64,000 bases of DNA, taken from the NCBI GenBank assembly GCA_021613375.1, contig CM038726.1, positions 12,036,253-12,100,252 on the forward strand. The letters run 5' to 3'. The position numbers and the translations under genes are program-made. Each line of letters opens with the position of its first letter. Positions within the stretch are counted from its first letter, which is position 1. Shown piece after piece: positions 40,968 to 53,167 of this stretch. Origin of the DNA: Megaleporinus macrocephalus. Lineage: Eukaryota > Chordata > Actinopteri > Characiformes > Anostomidae. The notes below the pieces were generated by a model. That model had not been told where the DNA came from. It saw nothing but the letters and a program-made list of their open reading frames with translations, and ran no database searches.

Positions 40968-41574
40968 AACAGTGGCATGCAGAAGTTTGGGCATCCCTGC
41001 TCTGTTTCTGTTACAGTGATGAGGATCGTGGAGATTGATGAGTCTAGGTATATATAACACTTTGAAAGTCACCTGATCTTTTCTGATGGTGACAATGGAC
41101 AAGACATAGTTCTAACAAGCTAATTAAAGTCCGAGACTTTGTTATTAGAGAGCTAAAGTCTCTTGAGGTGCCAAAATCCTTTTGTTCACTTTAAAATTGT
41201 ACATAATAAAATGAATAAACTAATCTTGCTTAAAATGTTAAAAGTAAGTAAAAGTATTTATTGAAATGGAATGAACACTGGTTGGGTATTCCTAGGTATT
41301 GCACTCAAACTGTATTTGACCCTGTACTGTATTACCTTCTCTCTGAGTATCAGCACTGGCATTGTTTCTAGCAGTGTTTGAGCTTAAGGGTGGTTTGGAC
41401 TTGAACCAGTTTGACTGAACATGCTCTGGATAAAAGTGTCTGCTAAATGCTGTACATGTAAATAGTGTTTAATCTTCAGCTTTATTCCTTTTTGATGTAA
41501 ATTTTTCTTGCTTAGCTATTCACAGCAACAGAAATTTTAACCAGGGGTGCCCACATTTTTTGCATGCCACAGTA
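40968..41574. mobile_element. Tc1-like non-autonomous element with both ends
   Basis: The left end 'acagtggcatgcagaagttt' pairs with the right end, whose complement reads 'actgtggcatgcaaaaaatg'; the match continues inward through 'gggcacccctgg'. The interior has no transposase. It contains the tail of a LINE (41,263-41,465). The left end of a related element that still has transposase sequence is at 46,606. Confidence 0.65.
41263..41465 (+). mobile_element. LINE 3' tail inside the Tc1-like element
   Basis: 'gaacactggttgggtattcc' and 'cctaggtattgca' match the LINE tail near 9,388-9,490. The segment ends 'gtctgctaaatgctgta' followed by 'catgtaaat', the 3' end commonly seen on fish LINE copies. 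It is heavily 5'-truncated and nested. Confidence 0.55.
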
Positions 41575-41799
41575 AATTGAAAAAAGTGTGCTTTCTTAAC
41601 ATAAACTTCATTGCAGTAAAAGATATACTGGCCAGACTGTGTTGTTGCACAATGCTACACTAGTTTTATAAAATCTACATTAATTACACATATGTATTTG
41701 GCAGATACTCTTGTCTTGAGTGACTTGCAATTTAATCATGTTATAGTGCCAACTGCAACACCCTCAATTATATCACTGTGCCATCCAGATGTACCAGCA

Positions 41800-42178
41800 T
41801 TGAGATAGGATGGGACTGTTTCAGCTCTCGCCCACTTTACATAAAGACTCAGTCAGAGACTGCCTCAGTCATACACTGCCTCTACCTGTGCAGCTTCTAA
41901 AGCTTTGCCATCCAGATTTCAAACAGAGACTCTTTTCTTTGGTATTTAGTTTATTAAACTGTAAATACTGTTTGACCAGAGGAGGATGGGATACCCCATG
42001 AACCTTGGTTCCTCCCAAGGTTTCTTCCTTCAGTCTGAGGGAGTTTTTCCTTACCACTGTTGCCTCTGGCTTGCTCACTGGGGGATATATGTTGTAACTG
42101 CCTGTTTTCAAAATTTCTGTAAATTTCTGACAACATCATTGTTAAAAGTGCTATACAAATAAACTTGAATTGAATTAC
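41800..42178 (+). mobile_element. L2-like LINE 3' tail
   Basis: Contains 'ggttcctcccaaggtttctt', 'ctgagggagtttttcctt' and the terminal 'agtgctatacaaataaactt', the standard 3' end of teleost L2-type LINEs. The reading frame upstream is gone. It is a tail-only, 5'-truncated insertion. Confidence 0.7.
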
Positions 42179-44060
42179 AGATATAGGTGAATAAAGCACT
42201 AGGAGTGTTTCCCAATGACTGATGTTTGCCTGGTCAGAGAAGGCAGTATTACTTATTCCTGTGAAGGTATTACTTATACCTTCTTTAATTATGCTACACA
42301 GGTTAAGAAATGGCTACCTGCTCTACATTATGGAGCCACAGCAACAGGTCATGTTCTTATCAGTATAAGCTGCTGGGTCTTATTGCTTAACAACCCTACT
42401 GCTTAATTATGTTAGACTGTCATGTGGCCTACGTAAATGTTTTTTTTTCTCTTTAAATAAATAGAATTTAAATTTTGTTGTTTAGGAACATCATGTTGGG
42501 GTTGAAAGGCATGTCAAAATATTGGTTCCGCTCAGAGCAAACCAATTTCTTTTTCATTCTGTTTACTGTACTCTGCTTGACAGCTTTACATCAAATATTT
42601 ATGAGGAATGGAACAATGAATTACGGTTATTTTGTTGGTCATTAGGCAAAGAGTTTGCTAGAGCTAAACTTGGATGGATTGTAAGGATGTAGAAATAATT
42701 AATCAATTTAGGAGACGCTTGCGGGAGGTGGCCGAGGCCACGTCATTGATGTTGTCCCCTTCTGTCTCTGGCCCATAGATTTCCTGTCTCTGGCTTTATC
42801 AAGAGCTTTGTCAGCTGTGCTGATTAACAGCCTCCCACAGATAGAGCGGATCAATAACAAATAGGGCTGCTCAGTGCCATGATGGGACTCCAAAAAGAGT
42901 GCTTCTCTCATGCTGACTTAAATAATAATGACAATATTTAGCAGGACTTTCTGTGCGTTCAGTGAGAAGTCACATGTGCTAATATATAGCCAAAGTTAAA
43001 TATAATCCTCAAGCACAGTGCTTCATTTGTCTGTCTAATTCAGAAGCAAAGTGGGAATCCACCAGATTGCCATTTCAGGCGAAAAGATTTGATGAAAGAG
43101 CCGTATTTGGAAAACAGTGATGCTGATTAAAACCCACAATTAGCATTTCCCCTTTCAGCTTTGCACATCTTCTTCCAAATCTTTAGCCCTTTCACATTTG
43201 CATCTGCACTTGACAGAGAGAAAAAAAAGCTCTTCATCACGGCTCTGAGATAAGCATCGGCCTCATCTGACAACGGTGGACATTTTAATTAATGCGCTCT
43301 AAACAAGCAGGAGGTTAATTCCCCTCTCAACAGATCTGCACCGTGTGAAGGTCACACAATTAAAATGTGACTGAAAGCCTCTACCTTCTAACAGAGCCCA
43401 AAGGCATGGCCTGAGAATGAGGGATAGAAAAGTTGCTTCCGCTTTCCAAATGTTCTTTCTTTCTTTCTGTCTTTCTTCCATTTTTGATATAAAACATATC
43501 CACACCTAGACATTTATGTGTCATTAGCAGAGGTAATCATGTGAAGAACATTATGTGTCCTCCTCCTTGTGGTTTAACCGCTAACCAGCGAGCAGACAGT
43601 GGATACAGAGATTAAATGGGTCACAAATCCACTGAGCTCGGGAGAAGGCCAGGGGAGAAAATAATGGGAGAAGAGAGAAGTGCATGTGTGTATGTGTGTG
43701 TGTTGGGCAGTAATCACAGCCATAAGGTTCAAGCTGTGAGCTGTTAGTGTGGCAAAAGGGGGAAGGGTAAACTGGAGCATTCAGAAAGAAGCATAGATTC
43801 CTGGCATTGCCTGGAAATGCTAGACGGCAGACCACAGACAGTAGCTAATTTCTTTAATCAATGACATGTATTGAGTCAGTTATGCAGCAAGACAATGTAG
43901 ATTCATGATTGTCATTCACTCAAAGATTTACTCAAATAATACCCATTTGTGAGTTATTTGAAATTTGTAATACAGACGTTTGCAGTTGATACAACTTCTG
44001 AAAGTTAAGCAGTGAACATCTCTAGCACAAAAAACAAAGACAAAGTAGTGTATTACTGAT
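42179..44060. other. Intergenic DNA with a possible regulatory block, downstream of pmchl
   Basis: 42,690-43,460 is non-repetitive, of balanced composition, and contains 'taattaatcaattta', 'ctgattaacagcctccc' and 'attttaattaatgcgctc'. No coding exon is present. It has the texture of conserved non-coding DNA about 1 kb beyond the 3' end of pmchl. This is by eye only. Confidence 0.3.
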
Positions 44061-44064
44061 ATCA

Positions 44065-44070
44065 TTTAAT
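44065..44070 (-). terminator. pmchl: Possible pmchl poly(A) signal
   Basis: 'tttaat' on the plus strand reads ATTAAA on the minus strand, about 150 bp after the pmchl stop codon. It is the first plausible signal in that direction; no AATAAA lies nearer. Confidence 0.4.
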
Positions 44071-44217
44071 TACATTTGATTGAGATAAGTGTCATATACA
44101 TATACATTGTTATCACTGGTGCACAGGATCAAATGCAGCACAATTTGGACAGTCAGTCCGCAACAACACTGGACGTTGGTCAGCAATTCTTCGTGTCACT
44201 GAACCCCTCCACAGGAA

Positions 44218-44592
44218 CTACACTTCCCAGCATGGCCGGTACACTCTTCCCACCATGCACCTCATGGTGTCCCGCCTGATGATGGAGGTGCTGGGGCTGA
44301 AATCCTGGCTAATGTCTCTGCGCTCAGGGCTCAGGATTCTCTCTGCAAGGCTCAGCTGCGGGATGGTCCTGTCCAGGGCCTTCAGGCTTCTCAGCAGATT
44401 GGAGTCTGCCACCACAATGATCCTGGAACCAACCGGGCCAGAATTCAGCGTGTTCTCTGCCAGTCCTTCCCCGAGAGTCTCTGGTTCAAGGTCCAGCTCA
44501 TCTGCGTTGGCCATCGGAAGTGCTTCTGATCTCAAGGTGCACCGAGACAAGAAAGCAATGGTGAAAAGTACGGCGAAGATGGACCCTTTCAT
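44218..44592 (-). CDS. pmchl: Pro-melanin-concentrating hormone precursor (fish MCH1), single exon
   Basis: Secreted neuropeptide precursor of 124 aa. In fish its hormone aggregates melanin in skin pigment cells and influences feeding. Residues 1-24 form a signal peptide ('MKGSIFAVLFTIAFLSRC...'). The C-terminus is the mature hormone, residues 108-124, with the disulfide pair C112 and C121 ('CMVGRVYRPC') and the fish 17-residue form ending 'WEV'. Dibasic RR sites at 106-107 and 91-92 release MCH and a 13-residue NEI/NEV-type peptide (93-105, 'DISQDFSPSTSII'). There is no intron, whereas mammalian PMCH has introns; intronless MCH is known from salmonid and zebrafish mch1. A TATA box lies about 95 bp upstream. 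Unrelated DNA surrounds it on both sides. It could equally be named mch1 or pmch; the hormone identity is not in doubt. Confidence 0.96.
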   Translation of the reverse strand: MKGSIFAVLFTIAFLSRCTLRSEALPMANADELDLEPETLGEGLAENTLNSGPVGSRIIVVADSNLLRSLKALDRTIPQLSLAERILSPERRDISQDFSPSTSIIRRDTMRCMVGRVYRPCWEV

Positions 44593-44687
44593 TCTGGAGA
44601 TCTTCCTGCTTCAGACTTTTCACTGTTCTCCTGCTTTCCGTTGATCCTCACGTCAACCAGTTTAACAACGATGGGTTCTTCATCCCC

Positions 44688-44694
44688 TTATATA
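44688..44694 (-). promoter_or_regulatory. pmchl: pmchl TATA box
   Basis: The minus strand reads TATATAA followed by GGGG. It lies about 96 bp upstream of the ATG, which places the start of transcription near 44,660 and gives a 5' UTR of about 65 nt. The close spacing supports an intronless 5' end. Confidence 0.7.
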
Positions 44695-44709
44695 CCTGAA
44701 GGTCTGCAA

Positions 44710-46605
44710 AATGCCACGTTAGCCTAGAATTAAATGATTCATGCCTTGCTTTTGTTGTGTTTAAAGATTTTAAACAAAATCTTTTCATGCGGTTTGATGA
44801 GACCACAAACAGTGCTGAAGTGCTTTGTTTGCTGGCAAGTTAATTAAGATTACCTACAACAAGGAAACTGCTTTACAACCAAACAGTGGGGTTTCTCTGA
44901 CTACACACCGTGAGACGCCATATAATCCCAAAATCCTCTGCCATAGAGAAACAATATGGGGAGGATTACAGATCCGTTGGTAACCTTTATATAAAATAAC
45001 TGTTAATCAGCCTTTTTCTATTAGAAAGACAAGACAACTGCACTTCAAGAATGAATGAAAACTGGAGAGCATCATGGAACCCAACAGGAAGTATCTGTTA
45101 TTCTATTTAGATTTGTGCTGTCTTTCCCTTAAGCCATTCTGCAGCTGCCCCAATTAAGAAATATGATGCGTAACCATGTTGTGAGGGACAAATTTGGGAT
45201 TGGAAAATGCATCTATATTTCAAGGATGCTGTTGACTTCCATATGTTCTGAACACATTTGTATGAAATGGTGTTTTTTCTTTAAATAGCAATATTTGGTA
45301 GAAGCAGCGCTTCTGCTTTCTCTGTCTTCTGAAACTGTCATACAGATGCAATCAGGGTCATGCTCTCTACACTTGGACTTAAAAGGACATTTTAAAAATA
45401 AACTTTTAATGGCTTTCCCTGCCCTGAAGGGCTTGTTGATCGACCAGGTTGACTTGAGGCCATTTTCATCTAAAAAAATGCGTCATCAACCACTAAAGCA
45501 CAAAAAACTAATCCAAATACTCTTTGGTCTTTGGTCATAAATATTGTATTTTGGATTAATGTTCTATTGGTTCATTGCATGCCTTGCTTCAAATTCATAG
45601 GTGCCTGTTGTACTGTTCATCTTTGCTAGTGAAATAAGCAGCCGGTTCTTCCAAATCCCTAACAGATTATGTACACTACTTGGAAACTTTTGGACAGCTT
45701 GTTGACAGTGTTTATTTATTTTTTATCCTGAGTATCAGTACATCAGAAAATTCCACACAGGATCACAACGTTCTTTTAGTTAACTTAAATCTTTTTCCTC
45801 TGCCTTGCATAAATCAGGAAGAGAGTACAGATGCAACAGGAAGGCAAGAGCTAGAGCTAATGAGGTCTATATGCAGGGTCCTCCAAACATGTCATAATTC
45901 TAATACTAAGAGGATTATAAGAAGGAACTACATGAATGATGTGGATAACATGCACGAAAGCTTCCCCTTTCATAGTTCAAACTTTGATTAGCCTTCCCTG
46001 TCTCTGAAAATGATTGTAGAAGTTTTTGTCCCACTAGGCTTTAATTCGTGCCAAGCTATTCTATTTATACTGAGATATGCATAATAAGAAAATTTTTATC
46101 AAAGACCTACAAAATAAAAAATCACTCTGCGACCCTTATTACTCAAAGAGTGCAAAAGCATTGCGCTACAACATATAACTAAATCAACAACCATGAAGCT
46201 GCTCTCCAATTAAAAGGAAAAACTTCAATAACTGTGCTAGTATTTGGTTCAGGAGTCTCTAAACATAAATGACTGTCGCAAGCTGTTGGAAGGAACGTTG
46301 AAAAGCTTCCATGATTGTCTAAGCAATCAAAGGCCATCCTGCGTTTTATGAAGACATCTACAGCAACAAAAATAATTGGAAGGGAAACTATAATTCAACA
46401 GGAGGAGAGAGGCCCTATTCTTTGTATGAAATGAGAGCCACTTCATCTGCATCCAGTTGCCTACGCAGAAGATGAAAGCGCAGAGTGGACATTAGCGTCA
46501 AATTTCCAAAATGATTAGTCTTCCTTTTACAGCCACTGGGAAGCTTAATCCATGTTTTCTTTCAGATCAGGTTAGTCTTGGCCTTGCAAAGCATCTGTTA
46601 CAAAA
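44710..46605. other. pmchl upstream region, no other gene seen
   Basis: Reading frames at 45,295-45,540 and 45,680-45,991 resemble no known protein. 46,180-46,560 is non-repetitive and may be conserved regulatory DNA. No exon recognised. Confidence 0.4.
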
Positions 46606-47250
46606 ACAGTGGCATGCAAAACTTTGGACACCCCTGGTTAAAATTTCTGTTACTGTGAATAAATAAGTGAGTAGAAGAATATTAGATCACCAAAAGACAT
46701 GAAGTTAAAGATACCCTTTTAAACATTTTAAACAAGCTTGGTGTATTTTTCTTTTAAACAGTCTTAAATAAAAACTTTCAAACATGTGTGCACTCCAAGA
46801 GATTTAAGCTCTTAGATGACGTTGACCAGTGTCTCAGACCTTAACGTGTTAGGAGTACAGGCTGTTCACATTCATCGTTAGGAAAGACCAGGTGTTGCAC
46901 ATTTGAAAGCTTTATAAACATTTGACATTTTATCTCTTGTCCCAATGATCAGCAGTCATAGGCTCCTTTAAGCAGCTACCATGCACTCTGACAATTAAAA
47001 TAATTGATGCCCACAAAACAAGAGAAGGCTATAAGTGCTGTAAGTGTGTAAAGTGTTTTCAGGTAGGCGTTTCATCAGTTCATAACGTATTTAAGAAATG
47101 GCACTTAACAGCAATGGTGGAGGTCAGATGGTGGTCTGGGAGACCAAAAAACTTTCTGATAAAACAGCTTGCAGGATTGCTAGAAAGGCACATGGTCTTC
47201 ACAGTCTGTAGATAGACCTCAGAAGAACAGTGCATACAAGATGGCCCAAA
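46606..47250 (+). mobile_element. Tc1-like transposon relic, 5' half
   Basis: Starts with the terminal repeat 'acagtggcatgcaaaacttt' and continues 'ggacacccctggtt', as in the element at 40,968. Around 47,060-47,195 the frame reads 'VSSVHNVFKKWHL' then 'SGRPKNFL', the helix-turn-helix end and GRPK-type linker of a Tc1-like transposase. The catalytic half and the right terminal repeat were not found, so it is 3'-truncated or deleted. Confidence 0.65.
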
Positions 47251-49886
47251 AATTTCTCAGGACTAGAAGGCCTTTGCGTAGAAGAATGAGTAAAACTCTT
47301 TTTTTGACCAAGAGTGACCAAGGATTTTACATGCTTCTGTAACTTTACAACTTTCCATTTTTTTGGTCCTAATCTCACAAGTTAGAATCAGGTTTAGCAA
47401 TACTCTAAACCTTACTCTCTTAGTCTCACTGAGCCTAAGCCATCCTAGCAAGCATAACCCAGCTCTCTCCTTGGAGTACTCTTTCTGTTTGTCTAACCAG
47501 CCGTGCCAGCATTTTGTGTGTGAGCATTCCTTGGATGTACGTCCAGAAGAAAAGTATATACGACTCTTACCTTGTTGCTACAGAATTGCTACATAAAATT
47601 TGGAGAGTGTTTTTGTGGTAGCAGGATTAGATTTTTTTCTTTTAAAGCTGCCCTTTACTATGTGTGACATTTCAGAATGAATGGCCCGACAAAAATGGTC
47701 CAAAATTACTTGAAAAAATATTTTTGCAATCACTTCCATTACAAATTACGAATGTTTTTCTATCTCCTGTAAACTTTCCACTTTCAGATACAAGGTTTTG
47801 TTCTGTGAGCTGCGCAGCAGGCTGAAAATCTTGGACAAAAGGAGGTCAGTCGAGCATAATTATTAAAATACAGGGCCAAAACCAGACAGTTCTCTCAAAC
47901 AGCTCTTGTGAAGGTTTTTATGCATTTATGCTTACGTTTTTGTCCTTTGTTTTTTTTAGTCAAACATTCCTGAATATTTTTATATTGTTATTTTATATAT
48001 TACACTGTGTTCCAAGAGATCCTAAAGAAACTGAATGTGACACTTAAGTTACTTTTATGTATATGGCATACTTGTAGACAGTATTTAAAGACATTTAACA
48101 ATTATAGCAGCAATCTAACTTTCATAAGCTGGTTAATTTAAATTCCTATGATTATGTAAGCGCATTCATTTGTTTCCTTGTGTAGCCACATATTCTTAAT
48201 GAGTACAAGAACGGGATAAATCTAAAGTCTAATCTCTTTAGTCTAGGTCTTTTTGGGAGATTGGATGAGTTAATTCAACAAAAACAACAAAAATAAAATC
48301 CTTCACACCAAGGATGACAAAGGACAACAATTATGAACAATTTGGTGTGTATATATGAATTATCTTCATACATATATCAAATTCTGCAATAATACACACT
48401 GGATTAAAAATAAATAAACAAAAGGAATAATAACACAAAAAATGAGATCTCAATAAAAAAGTAACTAAAATATTTCTGTAATTATCAAGTCGTAGCAATA
48501 TCCCCTATCCTAAGTGTACGCAATCCCTACCGCCCTTTCGCAATACAACGTCTTCTGTCTCTGATTCTAGAGGTGATGAGGTATCCAGTAGCTGAAGATG
48601 GGTCTGTGAAATGATGATCTTGAGACAACAACGTACCTCAGTGATGGCAGTAGAGCAGTCCGGTTCAAATGTAGCTCAGTAATATATATATATATATGTG
48701 AAAAAAACAGCCTGCACACAAATGTACAAGCACCTAAATATTCAATTTGCTCCTTAAGCACTTTTATAAAACTGCTATACATTTTTTAAAGTTGTATTGT
48801 TTCTGTAATTATAGCTGCATAGCACTTGGCAATATAACAAACATGTAACAAATAATATATATAAATTAATCTAATAAACAATCCTGACTGGTTTTTATCT
48901 GTTAAAAATAGTTAATATTTAAAGGGACAGTACATGGTTATTCTTCCAGACCAACAATCTATTATTGCCCACTAATGCTTTTGCCACTCTATGCTGCAGC
49001 TCACAGTGGCATAGGTTACACTTGCATTGCATGTTATTCTTTCTTAGTTGTGCTGAGTGCTAAAGGCCTTCTGCTAACAATTCTCTCTGAGTGTTCCTTC
49101 GCAGGTGATTTCATAATAATATTGTATTTCATTTGTCACCCCATCCTATTTACATTTAAATCTGCCTCACCATTTGCATATCCTCAGATAGTTCATCTAG
49201 AGTGCATTGCACAGCTTAATAAACATTTATCAAGAGATTTCTTCCACAAGTGTACAAGACAGAGAGAATAATTAGGCTGGGGCCACGGGGACAGTGTGAT
49301 TATGCCTAGAATGCCTTGTTTGGTGGCCAGTATGTCACAGGGGGCCCTGCCAAAACTCAAAATAAACAAGCATCCCAGAATATATCTTGTTGACAAAAAG
49401 GTGCAACTGAAATATCAGTTGTTTTCCAAATAATAGAGATTAATTCTTGACATTTTTCATGGTTATAGACATGTAAGAAACAATGTGTGTAAAAGCAAAA
49501 CTGTTTAGCCATTTTAATGTTGGCTAACGTTAGTTACAATACTACATTTAATTGTAGCAGCTGTAGTGTTGTAGTAGTACTAATCACATTTTCAGTAATG
49601 TAAACTATGACCGTATTCAGTGAACAAGCAATTTTTAATAGTAATAGATTAGTTTAAGCTGAAATGCTTAAGACTATAAGCTACACGTATCATAAAAAAG
49701 TATGTAGCTTAATACAATATATATCCTGCACTTTTTAGTCTGTTTTAGTGCTTTGTAATTAGGAGTACTCATGCTGTGATTGTACTTGTCCCTTAGTCAG
49801 TCATGGTGAGATAATCATTCCACAGTGTCACGGAAGTGGTAAATGTCATCTCAACCCTATTTAATTAGCCCTCATCACTCGTCAGG
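47251..49886. other. Intergenic DNA, no gene seen
   Basis: Short chance reading frames only. 48,960-49,340 is somewhat GC-richer with overlapping frames on both strands but no recognisable protein. No RNA gene recognised. Confidence 0.5.
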
Positions 49887-49959
<73 letters not shown>

Positions 49960-49976
49960 GTGTGTGTGTGTGTGTA
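49887..49976. repeat. (TA)n(TG)n microsatellite
   Basis: TA dinucleotides pass into TG dinucleotides with one interruption near 49,954. Confidence 0.95.
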
Positions 49977-49979
49977 AAG

Positions 49980-51630
49980 AAACCTTTTAAAGTTTTATAA
50001 AAATATCCATTTATAAAGAGAAGCAGCAGAACACACTAAACACAGTTTAAACTGTGTGTATATTAAAAAAAGCAAACAATATCTTAAGTCTTTACTGATC
50101 CAGACTGATTATTTTGCTATTTATGAGTGTAATGATGTTTGTGCGCCAACATGGAACACCATCAGCCATCTCACTTTAAAATACAGTCGCTCTATTTACT
50201 CAGAAATAGTAATGCTTTGGACAAAGTAAGAAGAAGCAGTTGCTGGTATCATTCATTTCTATATTTTTCAAATATGAAATAACAATGAAGCAGTTTAACA
50301 TTGGGATATATAATTGTGATACAGACTTTAAATCATTTTATTATTTGTCATATGCTGTGGTAATTCTAAAATATTTTTTGCCTAACAACCTCTGTACCCC
50401 TCCGTCATTAACTGTTTTCTAATGTACACTGTAATGTAAATCTTATCATGAATCTGTCATCTATCATTTGTAACCATGTGATGTAATAATTTTTAGTAAG
50501 GGGGCATTGAACTTTTCAGATGTCTGGTTCCTTTTACCTCCTGTGTAAACAATTATTACTCCTTAGAATCTCTTGTTTCTTTAGAATGGAGACACTATGA
50601 ATGACTGCAGAAATAAAACAAAAAATCAGAATTATCCTTTAATGTTATTTTCATAGAACCATACATCTAAAGATAGACCCCTTTTAGGAAAGTTTATTTT
50701 AAGAGGAAGTCACACTCAACCATCTGTAAACCAACTGCGACTGGAGACAGTCAAGTGAAAAAACGAACCAATTAGGAAGACATACTTTCCTGAAGGTGTG
50801 GAACCAAATCAGGATGACAGCGCATTTACTGCATCCGAAAATTTTATCTAGGTGAAATTTTTGAAACAAGAACCAAGAAATGAAAAACTATTTCCAAACG
50901 TATGACATACAAAAACCAGAAACAAGATGCGTTTTTCTGCCTATGCATCTCTAAATTCACATCTGTAATGTTTTTAAAAATAATAGTGAAATAAATCACA
51001 AGCTCCAGTAATTAGCTGTCTGTGCAAGCTGAGCTTTATTTATTTTTTTAAACTAACTTCTCTCAACACTGTGTTCAGTTCCATCCAAGTACATGTACTG
51101 CTTCAAATCGATGATCTTATATACTAGTGTTGGATGGCATTGGCCAACTTAAGTGCTGACCTTTGTGTGTGTCCAGTTCTGTTTTGGTTACTGTTGTCAA
51201 AACAGTTCAGTGAGTGTTTAGATGTGCATGTGGCTCGTGTGCGACTTTCGTGCAGGTGTCTGCAGGCAGATCTTGGAGCTGTTGGAAGGACAGCTGTTGG
51301 CCATATGCTCATAACAGAGCTGTTTCTACAACCATAAACTGGGAATGGGACAGTTGAGGAATTCAAACCACGCTCACTTTTGCAAGGTCCAACAGCTAGA
51401 CCGCGTGTCTGTGGAATGGACAGACCAAAGAAAAACATACTTCCAGCTTTTCTGTTGAACATACAATGTGTACACTTACTAGCCACTGTGTTGTGCACAT
51501 TGTATTTTTTATCAGGCCTGCTTAACATATAGGTGCACCTTTTAGTTGAACAATTAATGCTGTTTGTTGACCACATACCATGAAATCACTCTTGTGATGC
51601 AAAGGATGGCGTGGAGGTCAGTGACTGGTT
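49980..51630. other. Intergenic DNA, no gene seen
   Basis: A 150-codon minus-strand frame at 51,124-51,576 is the second longest open frame outside the genes but resembles no known protein and is opposed by an open frame on the plus strand. Probably a repeat. Confidence 0.4.
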
Positions 51631-51639
51631 CTTTTTATT

Positions 51640-52440
51640 GAGTAAACTTAAGTAAAGTTTAAGTACATTTCCCAAAAATACTTAATGTAGTAAGTATATT
51701 AATATTAATGTACTAGTAGTATATTTGTATGTGTACTATTTAAATACTCTGTGGGACTAAATTGGCCTACTTTTTAGTTTATGAAAGTAATACTTTAAGT
51801 ATAATTTACATTTTAGTAAACTTTGAAAACACTTTAAATACAGTAAACTTACAGCTCTACAGTTAGTTTATTTATCTTCAAATATGTTTATCACACAGAT
51901 GCTCAAACCTACGGGTCTATTTATCATCTCAAATTTATGCATGCCTTGTGTTGGAAGAACCTGAGAGACCATACAGACCAAACTCCACACAGAGAGGAAC
52001 CTGGTCACTGTGTCTAGGAACTGAACCCAGGCCCTTCTTGCTGTAAGGCGGCACCATTTTGCTATCCCATGTTTTTGGTTCATGAAAGTAGAGTATAAGT
52101 TTCTCAGTAAATTACTTTTACTTTAAGTATACTTACCAGTGGACACACATAAAATGAACAAGACATACTCAGGAAAAGGGAACATATTGTACTGGATGCC
52201 TTTTGTACAGGGCAAGAATACTTACTTATACTTCTCCATTGAAAGATAAAGTGCAAGCCAAATATACTGTATTTAGACCTCTCTGAACTTGTCAGTACTT
52301 AAGTATAATTGTGTTTAGAACATTACTGAGAAGTACATACACAGTAAACTGAAAACATACTTGCTTATTTTTTTAGTTTAAAATAAGTATACTAATAGTA
52401 TACTTAAATATATTTTTATCCTATACTGTGCTGTGACCAG
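51640..52440. repeat. Repeat rich in 'aagtata/tactt', interrupted by a SINE-like copy
   Basis: The words 'cttaagt', 'aagtatac', 'agtaaac' and their complements recur many times in both orientations, over about 800 bp, interrupted at about 51,885-52,078. This pattern is typical of a non-autonomous DNA element with long, self-similar ends. Boundaries and class are uncertain. Confidence 0.4.
51942..52070 (-). mobile_element. Decayed tRNA-derived SINE-like repeat, minus strand
   Basis: Shares 'aaactccacacagag', 'gaacccaggcccttcttgct' and 'gtaaggcggcacca' with the common fish repeat at 40,690-40,832, in the same orientation. It is inserted in the 'aagtata'-rich repeat. Confidence 0.55.
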
Positions 52441-53167
52441 AAACTGAGCACTGATGATGACTAACACAAACTGTGCAGCAACAACTCACCCGTGTAACGC
52501 CAGTGTGTCTGATACCACTGCAACAAATAACATGTCACTCATATCTCTGTCACTAAATGTGAATGAACCTTCTCTATAGTATTTGGGGGTTCCTTATAGA
52601 TATGACAAATTCATCAGAGAAGCAGTACTTGTAGAACTAAAGTATGCATTCTACTTGGTACGTGGACCTCATAAAATGAACAGTGAATGTAGCTACAGGG
52701 CAGGTGAGCTTAATGAATGGGCATACAGTGGCATGAGTCTAAATGTTCTTGTAAACAAGCCTTCTATCTGTTGCAATCATATTCAGTTGATTAATCTATG
52801 CATGAGAAATATGTATCCAATCACCACATTTGAACATTTTGTACAGGAATACACAGATGTGGTCTTATCTCTTGCTGTCTTAATTGTGAAAAACACTTTG
52901 AATGTGGTTAAGCCAATCAGTGTAGCAATCTTCTACAACTGGGAGCAGTAATCCAGCAGGCTCCATTATGTTGACTACAAAATGTACAGTATGTTCCTTT
53001 GTTCAAATAATCAAAGTCAGACCCAGTGCTAACCAATCAAATACCTCATCCTGAGTAAATGTCTTTCAGTCAGTTATACATGAGTAGAGAGGAAATGGTT
53101 GAATATAGCACTGAGTAGACCTATTTGATTTTAAACATTTGTTCAAAATACCAGCCTACAATGTATG
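52441..53167. other. Intergenic DNA, no gene seen
   Basis: A 122-codon frame at 52,583-52,951 resembles no known protein. Nothing else recognised. Confidence 0.5.

Noticed and set aside
44255..44644. 129-codon plus-strand open frame over pmchl
   Set aside because: Antisense shadow of the MCH precursor, which is identified by its hormone sequence.
51124..51576. 150-codon minus-strand open frame
   Set aside because: No recognisable domain, opposed by an open frame on the other strand, in a repeat-like setting.
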